Source of the DNA: a virus
IMG/VR virus record: IMGVR_UViG_3300032607_000125
Location: 1 to 64,000 of that record
Length of the DNA stretch: 64,000 bases
Strand: one strand, 5' to 3'
The position numbers were made by a program, and so were the translations under genes. Within the stretch, counting starts at the first letter, position 1. Each line of letters opens with the position of its first letter. Shown in pieces: positions 22,181-31,200 of this stretch. Below the pieces are notes generated by a model. The model was not told where the DNA came from, searched no databases, and worked only from the letters and a program-made list of their open reading frames with translations.

Positions 22181-24939
22181 TGGATAAAACACCAATCTCT
22201 ATAGCATTAGAACGTCAAATTCCTGAATTTATTCGGGAAGAATACGTAGTATTTGTTGAATTTATAAAAGCGTACTATGCTTTTTTAGATCAAACGCAAC
22301 AGCGAAATTTAGAAGATATTCGTTCTATTGAGAATACGCTTGACGAATTTGTCATTAGATTTAAAAAAGAACTTTCTGTAGTATTTCCAACAAATTCATT
22401 AGTAAATGAAAGATTTATCTTACAGCGTATTCGCGAATTTTATAAAACTCGTGGATCTAGTGAGTCATTTAAATTCTTATTTAGAACACTGTTTAATAAA
22501 GAAGCTGAGATATACTATCCATCAAAGCAAATTTTAAGAGCGTCTGATGGCAGTTGGATTTTAGAAAAATCTATATTTGTTCAGGCAACCTCAAGCGACC
22601 TATTTGCTTTAGGTGGTAAGATTATAACTATAGTCACAGACATGAAGACTATTAGTGTATTCTGCCCACGGGTAGTATATTATCGCGAAAACATATATGA
22701 AGTGTTTATCGATAGATCGTACATTGAAGACATTTCACTTGGAAATGTAGTATCATTTGATGATGGATTGCATTCTGGTATTATTATTCCATGTCCATCT
22801 ACATACACAATTGTATCTGGTGGTAGTGGGTTTGAACTAGGTGCACTATATCATTTGCCATCAGAAACTGGCGATGGGTCATTAGTAAAAATCACAAGAA
22901 TTGATACTAATGGCGCTATTAGAAAAATTCAAATAATTAGTTTTGGATTAGATTATCAGTCAGTATTTTATGCAAAACTTAGTAATAAGACGCGCCAAGC
23001 GTTTGCGTATTATAATCCTATAACATCATTCACAGTTGGTGCAGGACATCCTGCTGGATTATACCCTACAACGTCATTTACAAATGGAACTCCATACGCT
23101 GATGGCACAACTGGATATATTGATTTAGGTTATATCAATAGACAAAATTATTTTGCATACGATAGTGCATATCTACCAGCGACAAATGCAAATGAAACTG
23201 TGTTTTATGCAGATGGTACGTATGTAGGTGAAATTATAGGATCATTCTATACGAACAATTCTAATGATAATGCTATAGATGATACGTTAGCTGAAATTAA
23301 AATTGAACTTGGACCAGTTGCAATTTATCCTGGATACTATTCTAAGAGTGATGGGTTTATTTCAGATGAATCATTTATTCAAGATGGTAAGTATTATCAG
23401 TTATTTTCATACGTAATTAAAGTTGAACAACAGGTAGATTCATACCGCGATATTATAAAAGCGCTATTACATCCTGCTGGTTTTGAGATGTTTGCAGAAT
23501 ATAACATTAAGAACACGTATCTACTATCAGCTACACCTCTTCAAGCATTTATTCGTCGACAGTTTACAGAGCAAGAATACATTACTGATGACGAAGGCGC
23601 AAGGGCAGTTTACAAATTCTTAGATGATTTGCAAGCAACATACCATGATGATGATGATGACATTAAAGATGTCATTAAAAGAGTCGCTGAACTTGTGGAT
23701 TCTACCGAATCTAAGTATTATAATATGTTAAAAGGTTCTGCAATAGATCCTATAGAAAATAGTCTTGCAACTTCATATCATGCAGATACGACTGATGTAA
23801 AAAATAATATCAAGATAACCAGCGATACCGCGCCATCATATCACGTGGATACGACTGATGTAAAAAATGCAGTTAAAGGAACTATTGGTGATACCGCACC
23901 GTCGTATCACGTGGATACGACTGATGTAAAAGACGTGTTAAAAGGTTCTGTTGGTAGTCCAGTTGAGAACGCAATCACTACAATTAGTCATAATGCTAGT
24001 AGTGACATTAAGGACATGACTCCTAAGTATGAAGAATTTGAACCTATAAATGAAGTATTAAATAGAACTGTTATATACAATAGATCTATTATTCCTCTTG
24101 AGACTGACACTGCTGCTAACGTTGATCAGTATGGATCAACGTTTACGCCTAGTACATACGTTGAGACTCTTACTACTGCTGGTGGCGATTGGTCTTGGAA
24201 TGGAACTACGTACATTTTAAATTATCCAGAAATTAGAATTGGTAGTGGGTTTATTCGTTCGCCAAATTTGTTGGGGTTTCAAGCAACATTAGTAGCAGGA
24301 TCTAATTTAGTAACATTAACAAATGGAACTACTGCAGGAATGTATAATGGATTAGTTCCATCTGTATCTTCTGGTTCTGGCACATTTGGAGCATTGACTA
24401 GAATTTTTAATATCATTGATTCTACATCATTTACGACTACTATAAATCATACAACTAGTGGTAGTATAACATTCTATATTGTTGGCGATACAGCGCAACT
24501 TGGAGAAACGCTGTCTTCTCCAATAGATGCTGGACCAGACGGATCTATTCAGGGATTAGTTAAATTTGCATTATCTGGTAATTCATGGAATCAAATAATA
24601 ACTACTGCTGATTCGCTCACAAGTGCAACAGTTTATAATAGAGCTATTGTTCCACTAGCGACCGATTCCACGGGAACTACTGACAAAGCGCCTGATGGAT
24701 CTACTCAAGGGTTAGTTAAATTTGCATTATCTGGTGCTACTTGGATAGATATAACTTTACCTGGCGATTCTATCCCATTTAATGTTTACACAAATAAGTA
24801 CGTGGATAGTATAAATAATACAAATACAGGAACATTGTACTATAATGTGTACAATCAAAACGACGCTGCAGATCCTAATACTTCATATTCTTATGAAGCA
24901 GAAGTATATTCAGTACACGACATGAGAGCAATCTCTTAA
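22180..24939 (+). CDS. 7: gp7-like baseplate wedge protein
   Basis: A 919-residue protein (T4 gp7 is 1032) directly after gp6. The N-terminal 150 residues (MDKTPISIALERQIPEFIRE, then YVVFVEFIKAYYAFLDQ and REFYKTRGSSESFKFLFRTL) are conserved in large proteins following gp6 in marine T4-types. A GGSGFELGALYHL module lies at about residue 210. Residues about 530-600 carry 21-22 residue tandem repeats with PSYHVDTTDVK, and the C-terminal third has two copies of an NRxIVPLxTDS...DGSxQGLVKFALSG unit. The gp7 name rests mainly on position and size. Confidence 0.65.
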   Translation: MDKTPISIALERQIPEFIREEYVVFVEFIKAYYAFLDQTQQRNLEDIRSIENTLDEFVIRFKKELSVVFPTNSLVNERFILQRIREFYKTRGSSESFKFLFRTLFNKEAEIYYPSKQILRASDGSWILEKSIFVQATSSDLFALGGKIITIVTDMKTISVFCPRVVYYRENIYEVFIDRSYIEDISLGNVVSFDDGLHSGIIIPCPSTYTIVSGGSGFELGALYHLPSETGDGSLVKITRIDTNGAIRKIQIISFGLDYQSVFYAKLSNKTRQAFAYYNPITSFTVGAGHPAGLYPTTSFTNGTPYADGTTGYIDLGYINRQNYFAYDSAYLPATNANETVFYADGTYVGEIIGSFYTNNSNDNAIDDTLAEIKIELGPVAIYPGYYSKSDGFISDESFIQDGKYYQLFSYVIKVEQQVDSYRDIIKALLHPAGFEMFAEYNIKNTYLLSATPLQAFIRRQFTEQEYITDDEGARAVYKFLDDLQATYHDDDDDIKDVIKRVAELVDSTESKYYNMLKGSAIDPIENSLATSYHADTTDVKNNIKITSDTAPSYHVDTTDVKNAVKGTIGDTAPSYHVDTTDVKDVLKGSVGSPVENAITTISHNASSDIKDMTPKYEEFEPINEVLNRTVIYNRSIIPLETDTAANVDQYGSTFTPSTYVETLTTAGGDWSWNGTTYILNYPEIRIGSGFIRSPNLLGFQATLVAGSNLVTLTNGTTAGMYNGLVPSVSSGSGTFGALTRIFNIIDSTSFTTTINHTTSGSITFYIVGDTAQLGETLSSPIDAGPDGSIQGLVKFALSGNSWNQIITTADSLTSATVYNRAIVPLATDSTGTTDKAPDGSTQGLVKFALSGATWIDITLPGDSIPFNVYTNKYVDSINNTNTGTLYYNVYNQNDAADPNTSYSYEAEVYSVHDMRAIS
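23773..23964 (+). repeat. Tandem repeats inside the gp7-like gene
   Basis: Three units start at 23773, 23836 and 23902, spaced 63 and 66 bp. Each contains TCRTATCAYG followed by GGATACGACTGATGTAAAA or a close variant; units two and three share long identical runs. They encode PSYHVDTTDVK-type 21-22 residue repeats, suggesting recent slippage or unequal recombination. Confidence 0.8.
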
Positions 24940-24956
24940 TTTAAAAAGGTATAAAA

Positions 24957-25493
24957 ATGATTTTAATTCCTCAATTCAGAAATATCATCGAAGCTGGTGG
25001 TACTTTACAAATCGCGCATTTTGGTCCAGATGGTGAACTCATCGAAGAACGCATGTATTCTAATATCGTTACGACTATTGGCAAACAATGGATTGCAGCT
25101 CGTATGAAAACTTCTGGCATTCCACTTGAAATGTCATATATGTCAGTTGGTGGTAATGCAACTGTTGGTTCTAATCCAGCTAAAACTACTCCAGTAATTG
25201 GCGATCAAGCGCTTTCAACTGGTGGGTCTCCTGCTTTATCAGAATTAGCACGTGTTGGTCTGACTACGTCAGGTGGTAGTGTTTCTGGCGCTGTTGTTAC
25301 TTATGCAGCCACATTTGCTGCAGGGACTGGCACTGGTTCACTAATTGAAGCAGGTATTTTTAACGTTGCAACTGGCCCTGTTCAAGGATCTGGTTCCATT
25401 ACGGCGGCTATGCTTTGCAAGACTTCATTTGACGTTGTCAATAAAGCTGCAAACGATTCTATCGCTATCACTTGGACTGTAACTATTCAATAA
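24957..25493 (+). CDS. Putative tail or baseplate structural protein
   Basis: A 178-residue protein between gp7-like and gp8. The first half starts MILIPQFRNIIEAGGTLQIA and the second half has ELARVGLTTSGGSVSGAVVT followed by YAATFAAGTGTGSLIEAGIF and a closing ITWTVTIQ. That ARVxLTT...GTGTGxLxEAGIFN pattern occurs in minor structural proteins of many tailed phages. AAAGGT lies before the ATG. Exact location in the virion is unknown. Confidence 0.6.
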   Translation: MILIPQFRNIIEAGGTLQIAHFGPDGELIEERMYSNIVTTIGKQWIAARMKTSGIPLEMSYMSVGGNATVGSNPAKTTPVIGDQALSTGGSPALSELARVGLTTSGGSVSGAVVTYAATFAAGTGTGSLIEAGIFNVATGPVQGSGSITAAMLCKTSFDVVNKAANDSIAITWTVTIQ

Positions 25494-25540
25494 TTGACTA
25501 TTTGCATTGTACTCTTATACGATTAAAAAGAAAATAATAA

Positions 25541-28135
25541 ATGTCAACATCGCTACTTAAATTCTCTCTGAAGACTAATTTAGTTAAATCAGTCATATCA
25601 GAAATCGTATCAAATATTAGTCGCTACTATTATGTCTATGGGCACTCAGGTGCCTGGTCTGATGAAGCATCTCCAGATCAAGTTTCAGAATCATATGAAT
25701 ATGAAAATGAAACTAGAAATGAAATGATTCTATACAAACAAATAGATTCTAATGACATTGCCGCAGTTATAAATAGAGTTAACTGGGTTAGCGGTTATAC
25801 GTTTGACATGTACAATGAATATAGTAGCACTAACCCAGCATTCTCCGGAGCAACGTCTCTAGAGACTGCTGAGTTTTATTGTGTCACTGATGATTACAAC
25901 GTATACAAATGCCTATACAATAACAATAATAGTCCTTCTTCAGAAAGACCTATTGGCACTAACACTGAATTAATGGTAATGGATGATGGGTACATGTGGA
26001 AATACATGTACACTATTCCTCTATCTGTTCGTAATAAATTTTTAACGGCGACTACAATGCCAGTCGTAACAGCGTTATCAAATCAATTTTATTCAAAGGG
26101 TTCTATTGTTGCGTACAACATTGAGAATCCTGGTTCAAAATATCCAATAACATCATATAAGATTACTGGATTTAAAATCATAGATGGCGGTTCTGGATAT
26201 TCAACCGCACCAACTATTCAATTATCAAACCCAGACCAAGCAGGTGGTACTGGCGCTACAGTTTTAAGTGTCACTGTTAACGGCGGGCAGATTACTGCAG
26301 TAGCAATTAATTCACAAGGTTCCGGGTATTCATATCCTCCAATCGTTACTATATTAGGAACAGGATCGCGCACCGCCGTACTAGAACCAATTGTTGAAAG
26401 ACTTAGTAGTACTTATACGAATTTACTAGTAACTGGCGACGGATATTTAGAAGAAAACCCATATCAAGTTTCTGGAATAAACATAACAAATGGTGGTTCG
26501 GGTTATTCTTCAGTTCAATTTTTATTTAGATCTCCAGATCTTATAAATGGAGTTACTGCAGCGGCAAATGGAATTATCACAGACGTAGCATTAACTGGAT
26601 CTCTTGTTGCATCAACTAGTACTACTTTAGTAACAGGCGCTGGCACTAACTTCTTAACGACATTAGTTATAAACAGTGCAGTTAAAATAAATGGAACAGT
26701 GTATAGAGTAACTGCAGTAAATAGCAATACGTCAATCACTATTAATACTGCAATAAGTGTGACAGTTGGCACGCTTATATACAAAGCAGGCGTTGTCACT
26801 GGTATTATTTTAGGTGCTACGTCTAATGCTGGAACATTTATTTCAGGAAAACAATATACGATTGTTTCAACTGGAAGCACAGCATACACAAGCATTGGCG
26901 CTGCAAATAATAATCCTGGCACAATATTTACAGCAACTGGTCCTGGAACTGGAAGTGGTACCGCTGCATTAAAAGTATTAGTCACTGGATACGGGTATTC
27001 TAAACCATTTTCTTCAGTAACGCAAGATTCAAATGCTAGTAATATCGTATTGTCTAATGTAACTTCTATAGCTGGTCAAACTTCTTCTGGACTATCGTTT
27101 AACGTTATAACTCAAAAAAATGAAGCAGAGTTAATACCTCTAATTAACACGCAAGGTGAAATTGAAGGCGTGCAAATAACTAAGGCTGGCATTGGATATA
27201 CATTTGCAACAGTTAGCGTAATAACAAGTTTAGATAAAGCAAACACTAGTGGATTTGCAGAAGCAGCAATCTTACTAAGTTTTGGTATTGGTGATATAGA
27301 ATCACGCCAATCTACTGTTGAACTTACAGCTATCAGTGGTGCCATGCCAGTTATAGATTTAGCATATGCTGGATACGCCTATACTTCAGTGCCAACAGTC
27401 ACAATTATTGGTGATGGAACTGGTTGCACAGCAGTAGCTACATTAAATACTACAGGATCATTGGCTAATATTATAGTGAGTAATCCAGGTGTAAATTATA
27501 CTAAAGCAAGTGTTATGATCACTGGTGGCGGTGTTCCAAATGGAAGTACAAATCAAGCAAAAGCTAATGCAATTATAAGCCCTAAAGGTGGTCATGGCAG
27601 AGACGCAGTCGCTGAGTTATATTCTAAGACATTAGTTTTGCATGGAAATCTATCTAAAGAGCAAAATCAAGGATTTAATTCTACTAATAATTATCGTCAA
27701 ATTTGCATTGTAAAAAATCCTAAAATTTATAACGTGAATTCTAATTTAAGATCAGCTCTTGCATCTTCATGTATTACTGTTATTGGTAGTATCACACAAG
27801 TTGGTGTTAATCTTATAGTTAATGATGATATTTTGACGTATATTGATACTACTGCTACGCCAAATAAAGTGTATTCATTTAGAGTTATCGAGAAAAATGC
27901 AGCATATTCAACTACTGAGGCTGCGCTATTATTATCGTATCTTGATAACTTTATTCCACCTATAGGTGCTACACTAGTCAGATCTACTGGCACACCTACT
28001 GCGTTTAGCACTACTAATATATCGTATCCAAATGTTGATAAATATTCTGGTGAAGTGTTAACTATTGATAATAGAATTAGTTTTTCACCATCGACTGAGC
28101 AAATAGTAGTAGCACTCAACTCGATTACGTTCTAA
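25541..28135 (+). CDS. 8: Baseplate wedge protein gp8 (expanded)
   Basis: An 864-residue protein whose first 190 residues match gp8: WVSGYTFDMYNEYSSTNPAF, FYCVTDDYNVYKCLYNNNNS and DDGYMWKYMYTIPLSVRNKF. T4 gp8 has 334 residues; here a long middle region is inserted, built from GGSGYSTAPTI-type modules, an LVTGAGTNF...NGTVYRVTAVNS unit and a GKQYTIVSTGST...NNPGTIFTATG unit, all repeated elsewhere in this phage's virion proteins. The C-terminal 170 residues (GRDAVAELYSKTLVLHGNLS onward) resume gp8-like sequence. gp8 dimers sit on the outer baseplate wedge. Confidence 0.85.
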   Translation: MSTSLLKFSLKTNLVKSVISEIVSNISRYYYVYGHSGAWSDEASPDQVSESYEYENETRNEMILYKQIDSNDIAAVINRVNWVSGYTFDMYNEYSSTNPAFSGATSLETAEFYCVTDDYNVYKCLYNNNNSPSSERPIGTNTELMVMDDGYMWKYMYTIPLSVRNKFLTATTMPVVTALSNQFYSKGSIVAYNIENPGSKYPITSYKITGFKIIDGGSGYSTAPTIQLSNPDQAGGTGATVLSVTVNGGQITAVAINSQGSGYSYPPIVTILGTGSRTAVLEPIVERLSSTYTNLLVTGDGYLEENPYQVSGINITNGGSGYSSVQFLFRSPDLINGVTAAANGIITDVALTGSLVASTSTTLVTGAGTNFLTTLVINSAVKINGTVYRVTAVNSNTSITINTAISVTVGTLIYKAGVVTGIILGATSNAGTFISGKQYTIVSTGSTAYTSIGAANNNPGTIFTATGPGTGSGTAALKVLVTGYGYSKPFSSVTQDSNASNIVLSNVTSIAGQTSSGLSFNVITQKNEAELIPLINTQGEIEGVQITKAGIGYTFATVSVITSLDKANTSGFAEAAILLSFGIGDIESRQSTVELTAISGAMPVIDLAYAGYAYTSVPTVTIIGDGTGCTAVATLNTTGSLANIIVSNPGVNYTKASVMITGGGVPNGSTNQAKANAIISPKGGHGRDAVAELYSKTLVLHGNLSKEQNQGFNSTNNYRQICIVKNPKIYNVNSNLRSALASSCITVIGSITQVGVNLIVNDDILTYIDTTATPNKVYSFRVIEKNAAYSTTEAALLLSYLDNFIPPIGATLVRSTGTPTAFSTTNISYPNVDKYSGEVLTIDNRISFSPSTEQIVVALNSITF

Positions 28136-28142
28136 AAATTTA

Positions 28143-28150
28143 GATAAATA
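28143..28150 (+). promoter_or_regulatory. Late-type promoter box before the DUF4815 gene
   Basis: GATAAATA, one mismatch from TATAAATA, in the 69-bp gap between gp8 and the next gene, with GAGAGAAA as ribosome site before the chosen ATG at 28205. Confidence 0.45.
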
Positions 28151-28204
28151 TAACATATGCAGCAATCGCTGCTGTATGTAATCAATTTGCATGAGAGAAA
28201 ATAT

Positions 28205-31200
28205 ATGGCATTAGACTTAAATATTGAACCATTCTTCGACGACTATTCTGAAGATGATAAATTTTATAGAATTTTATTTCGTCCTGGATATGCAATTCAA
28301 GCCCGTGAACTTACTCAAATGCAGACTATTCTGCAACAACAGATTAAGCGCAATGGTGATCATTTATTTAAAAATGGTTCTATGGTTATCCCTGGTCAGA
28401 TATCGTATGACAATAATACTCCATATGTAAAACTAAAAGCTGCTATTTCTTCTAGTAGTTCTATTTCAACGTTCTCAGTTCTTTCTTCTGTTATTGGAAA
28501 AACCTATCGTGGCGCAACGTCAGGCGTAGAAGCTATTATACTTACAGCGGTTGCTTTAGAAGTTATTGCAGGCGTTACAGAAGCAGATACTATATTTGTA
28601 AAATATACAAGAGGTACTGGCAAATTTAGTTTTGGCGAAATCATTTCTCCAATTGATGGTTCATCTGGATTAGACTTAATTGTAGAAGACTCCACTACTG
28701 ATGCATTAGCATTGGGCATTGGTACAACAGCAAGTATTGAGCGTGGCATTTATTATATTAAAGACAATTTTGTATTAGTGACCGCGCAAACTACTGTACT
28801 ATCAAAGTATAGTTCTACTCCAAGTGTTAAAGCTGGATTACAAGTAATTGAAGAAATTAAATATCCAGAAGATGCTGGGTATGACATTCTATTAGATAAC
28901 GCATTAGGTTCTCCTAATTATGCAGCGCCAGGTGCAGCCCGATATTATATTGACTTAGTTCTTCAAGCAGTAGCGTATGATTTAGTAGTAGACCCATATG
29001 AATTTATCCCACTACTTACATTATTAAATGGTGCTGTTCAGTTTATGGTTGATAAGAGCGAATATGCTCAGATTGAAAGAACTCTTTCACGCAGAACATA
29101 TGACGAATCAGGTGATTACACTGTTCGCGCTTTCCCAATTCAAGTAAAAGAATATAGAAATAACTATAGACTTTGGGCTATTAATAATACATTCATTGTA
29201 GGCGATATTATAGTAGCAAATGCTACTACTTACAAATGTATTGTTAACCATACTTCTGCTGCGTCAGGCACATTTACAATTGGATCTAATTGGATTGAAG
29301 ATACAAGTCCAAGATATAATTATGGGTTATATACTGGAACTACATACACAACAAACACTGCTGCAGACATTTTACCAAATACTCTTTTGATGTCATTGGC
29401 AGTTGAGGCCGGAAAAGCGTATGTAAAAGGACACGAAGTTGAGAAAATTGCTACGCAATATTTAACAATTGATAAGGCGCGCTACACTTCTAATATTGAA
29501 ACTATTAGTCTAGATACAAGCCCAGGTAACTATATTGTAATTAACAATGTCAACTATATTCCAGATATTTCTACAGTCATAACATTCTATGATCGTTTTG
29601 GTACTGCTGGCACGATTCCAACTAGTGGCGTAGTAATAGCTACGGCCCGGGCAAAACAAATTCAATTACATTCTACTGGCAAGTATAAATTATTCTTGTT
29701 TGATATGCAAGTTACTGTTGGCAAGAACTTTTCTAGAGATGCAAAATTTGCATACTCAGCTACTGGCGCATCGGCTCCGGTAAGATTTAGTGCTCAAGTA
29801 GAACCATATCTAAATTCACTACCAGGTAATCTTGTAGCTGGCGCATCTAGTGCAACAGTCACAGCAGTTAATAGCACGTTTATAAATGACTTTAAGGTAG
29901 GTGATTACATCTCTATCAATGGAAGTAATAGACGTATTCTTACCGTTGACTCAAACAATAGTCTAACTGTAGATACTGCCATTGCAGTATTAGCAGTATC
30001 TACAAATGTTTATAGAGTTGAAGTAACATTGAACAATCCAAGTGCAGTTATTTCAATGTTTCCTATTCCAAGATACGCAATTCGCGCTACACAGAATTTG
30101 AAATACACATTCTATAAAAAAGCATTATCGCAAAGTCCTAGTGTTACTATCACTGAAACTGGATACACATTTGGTGCTTCTACTGATACTACTAATTATA
30201 TCGTAGTAGATAGAGCAACAGGCGTACACCAAAGTATAACTTCTGGTGCGCCGGCTGCTGGGCAGTTTAGAGTAGTTGTTAGTGGAAGTTCTGCTACATT
30301 TACAATGTCTACTGGAACTACATATGATATCATTTACGCAATTAGAAAAGTAATTGATGGTTCAGTGTCTAAACAAAAAGTCTTAACTAATATCACAGAA
30401 ACCGGTTTAACGGTAGTTTCTGGTAAAGTAATATTAACAAAATCAGATGGATTTGAAGTATTAAAAATTACTAACTCTGTTGGCGCAGACATTACATCAA
30501 GTTTTACGTTTAATGGTGGACAGACTGAAAGTTATTGTGGTCTAGCATCTATTTCAACTACAGCGACTATTACTGGAAATATTTCAGTGACATATAGTTA
30601 TCTAATCCATTTGGCTGGTGGAGACTATATTGCTGTTAATTCATACACAGCAGTTGGTTCTAATATTACGTACGAAGAACTTCCAGAACAGTTTATGAAT
30701 ACTGTTGACTTTCGCCCACGTAAAAATAATGATGGCACATGGGATGGTGCAGTAGTACCTAAATTTGGCGAACAAACTGATATTCAATATGACTACTATT
30801 ACGGTAGAGTCGATAAACTTTCAATCGATGTAAATGGCGAATTCATTATCACTAAAGGCATTCCTAGTGAAAGCCCAGTTGAAACTAAGTCGCCAGACAA
30901 TTCAATGGACTTATATAGATTCTATATAGAACCATATACATTCACTGCTGAATACGGTATTGCTAGTGAAAAAATCGAGAATAAACGATACACAATGCGC
31001 GACATTGGCCGATTAGAATCTAGAATTAAAAATCTAGAGTATTATACATCATTGTCTCTATTAGAACAAAACACAATCAATGCTAAGTCATATGATGCAT
31101 ATGGTATTGAGCGTCCTCAAAATGGATTCTTAGTTGATAGTTTTAATGGTCAAGGCGTTGGTGATGTAATCTCCAATGATTGGAAAGCATCTATTGATAG

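Noticed and set aside
28157-28204. Earlier ATG for the DUF4815 gene, 6 nt after a GATAAATA box (another leaderless start)
   Set aside because: The family's conserved N-terminus starts at 28205, which has its own GAGAGAAA ribosome site; the extra 16 residues look untranslated.
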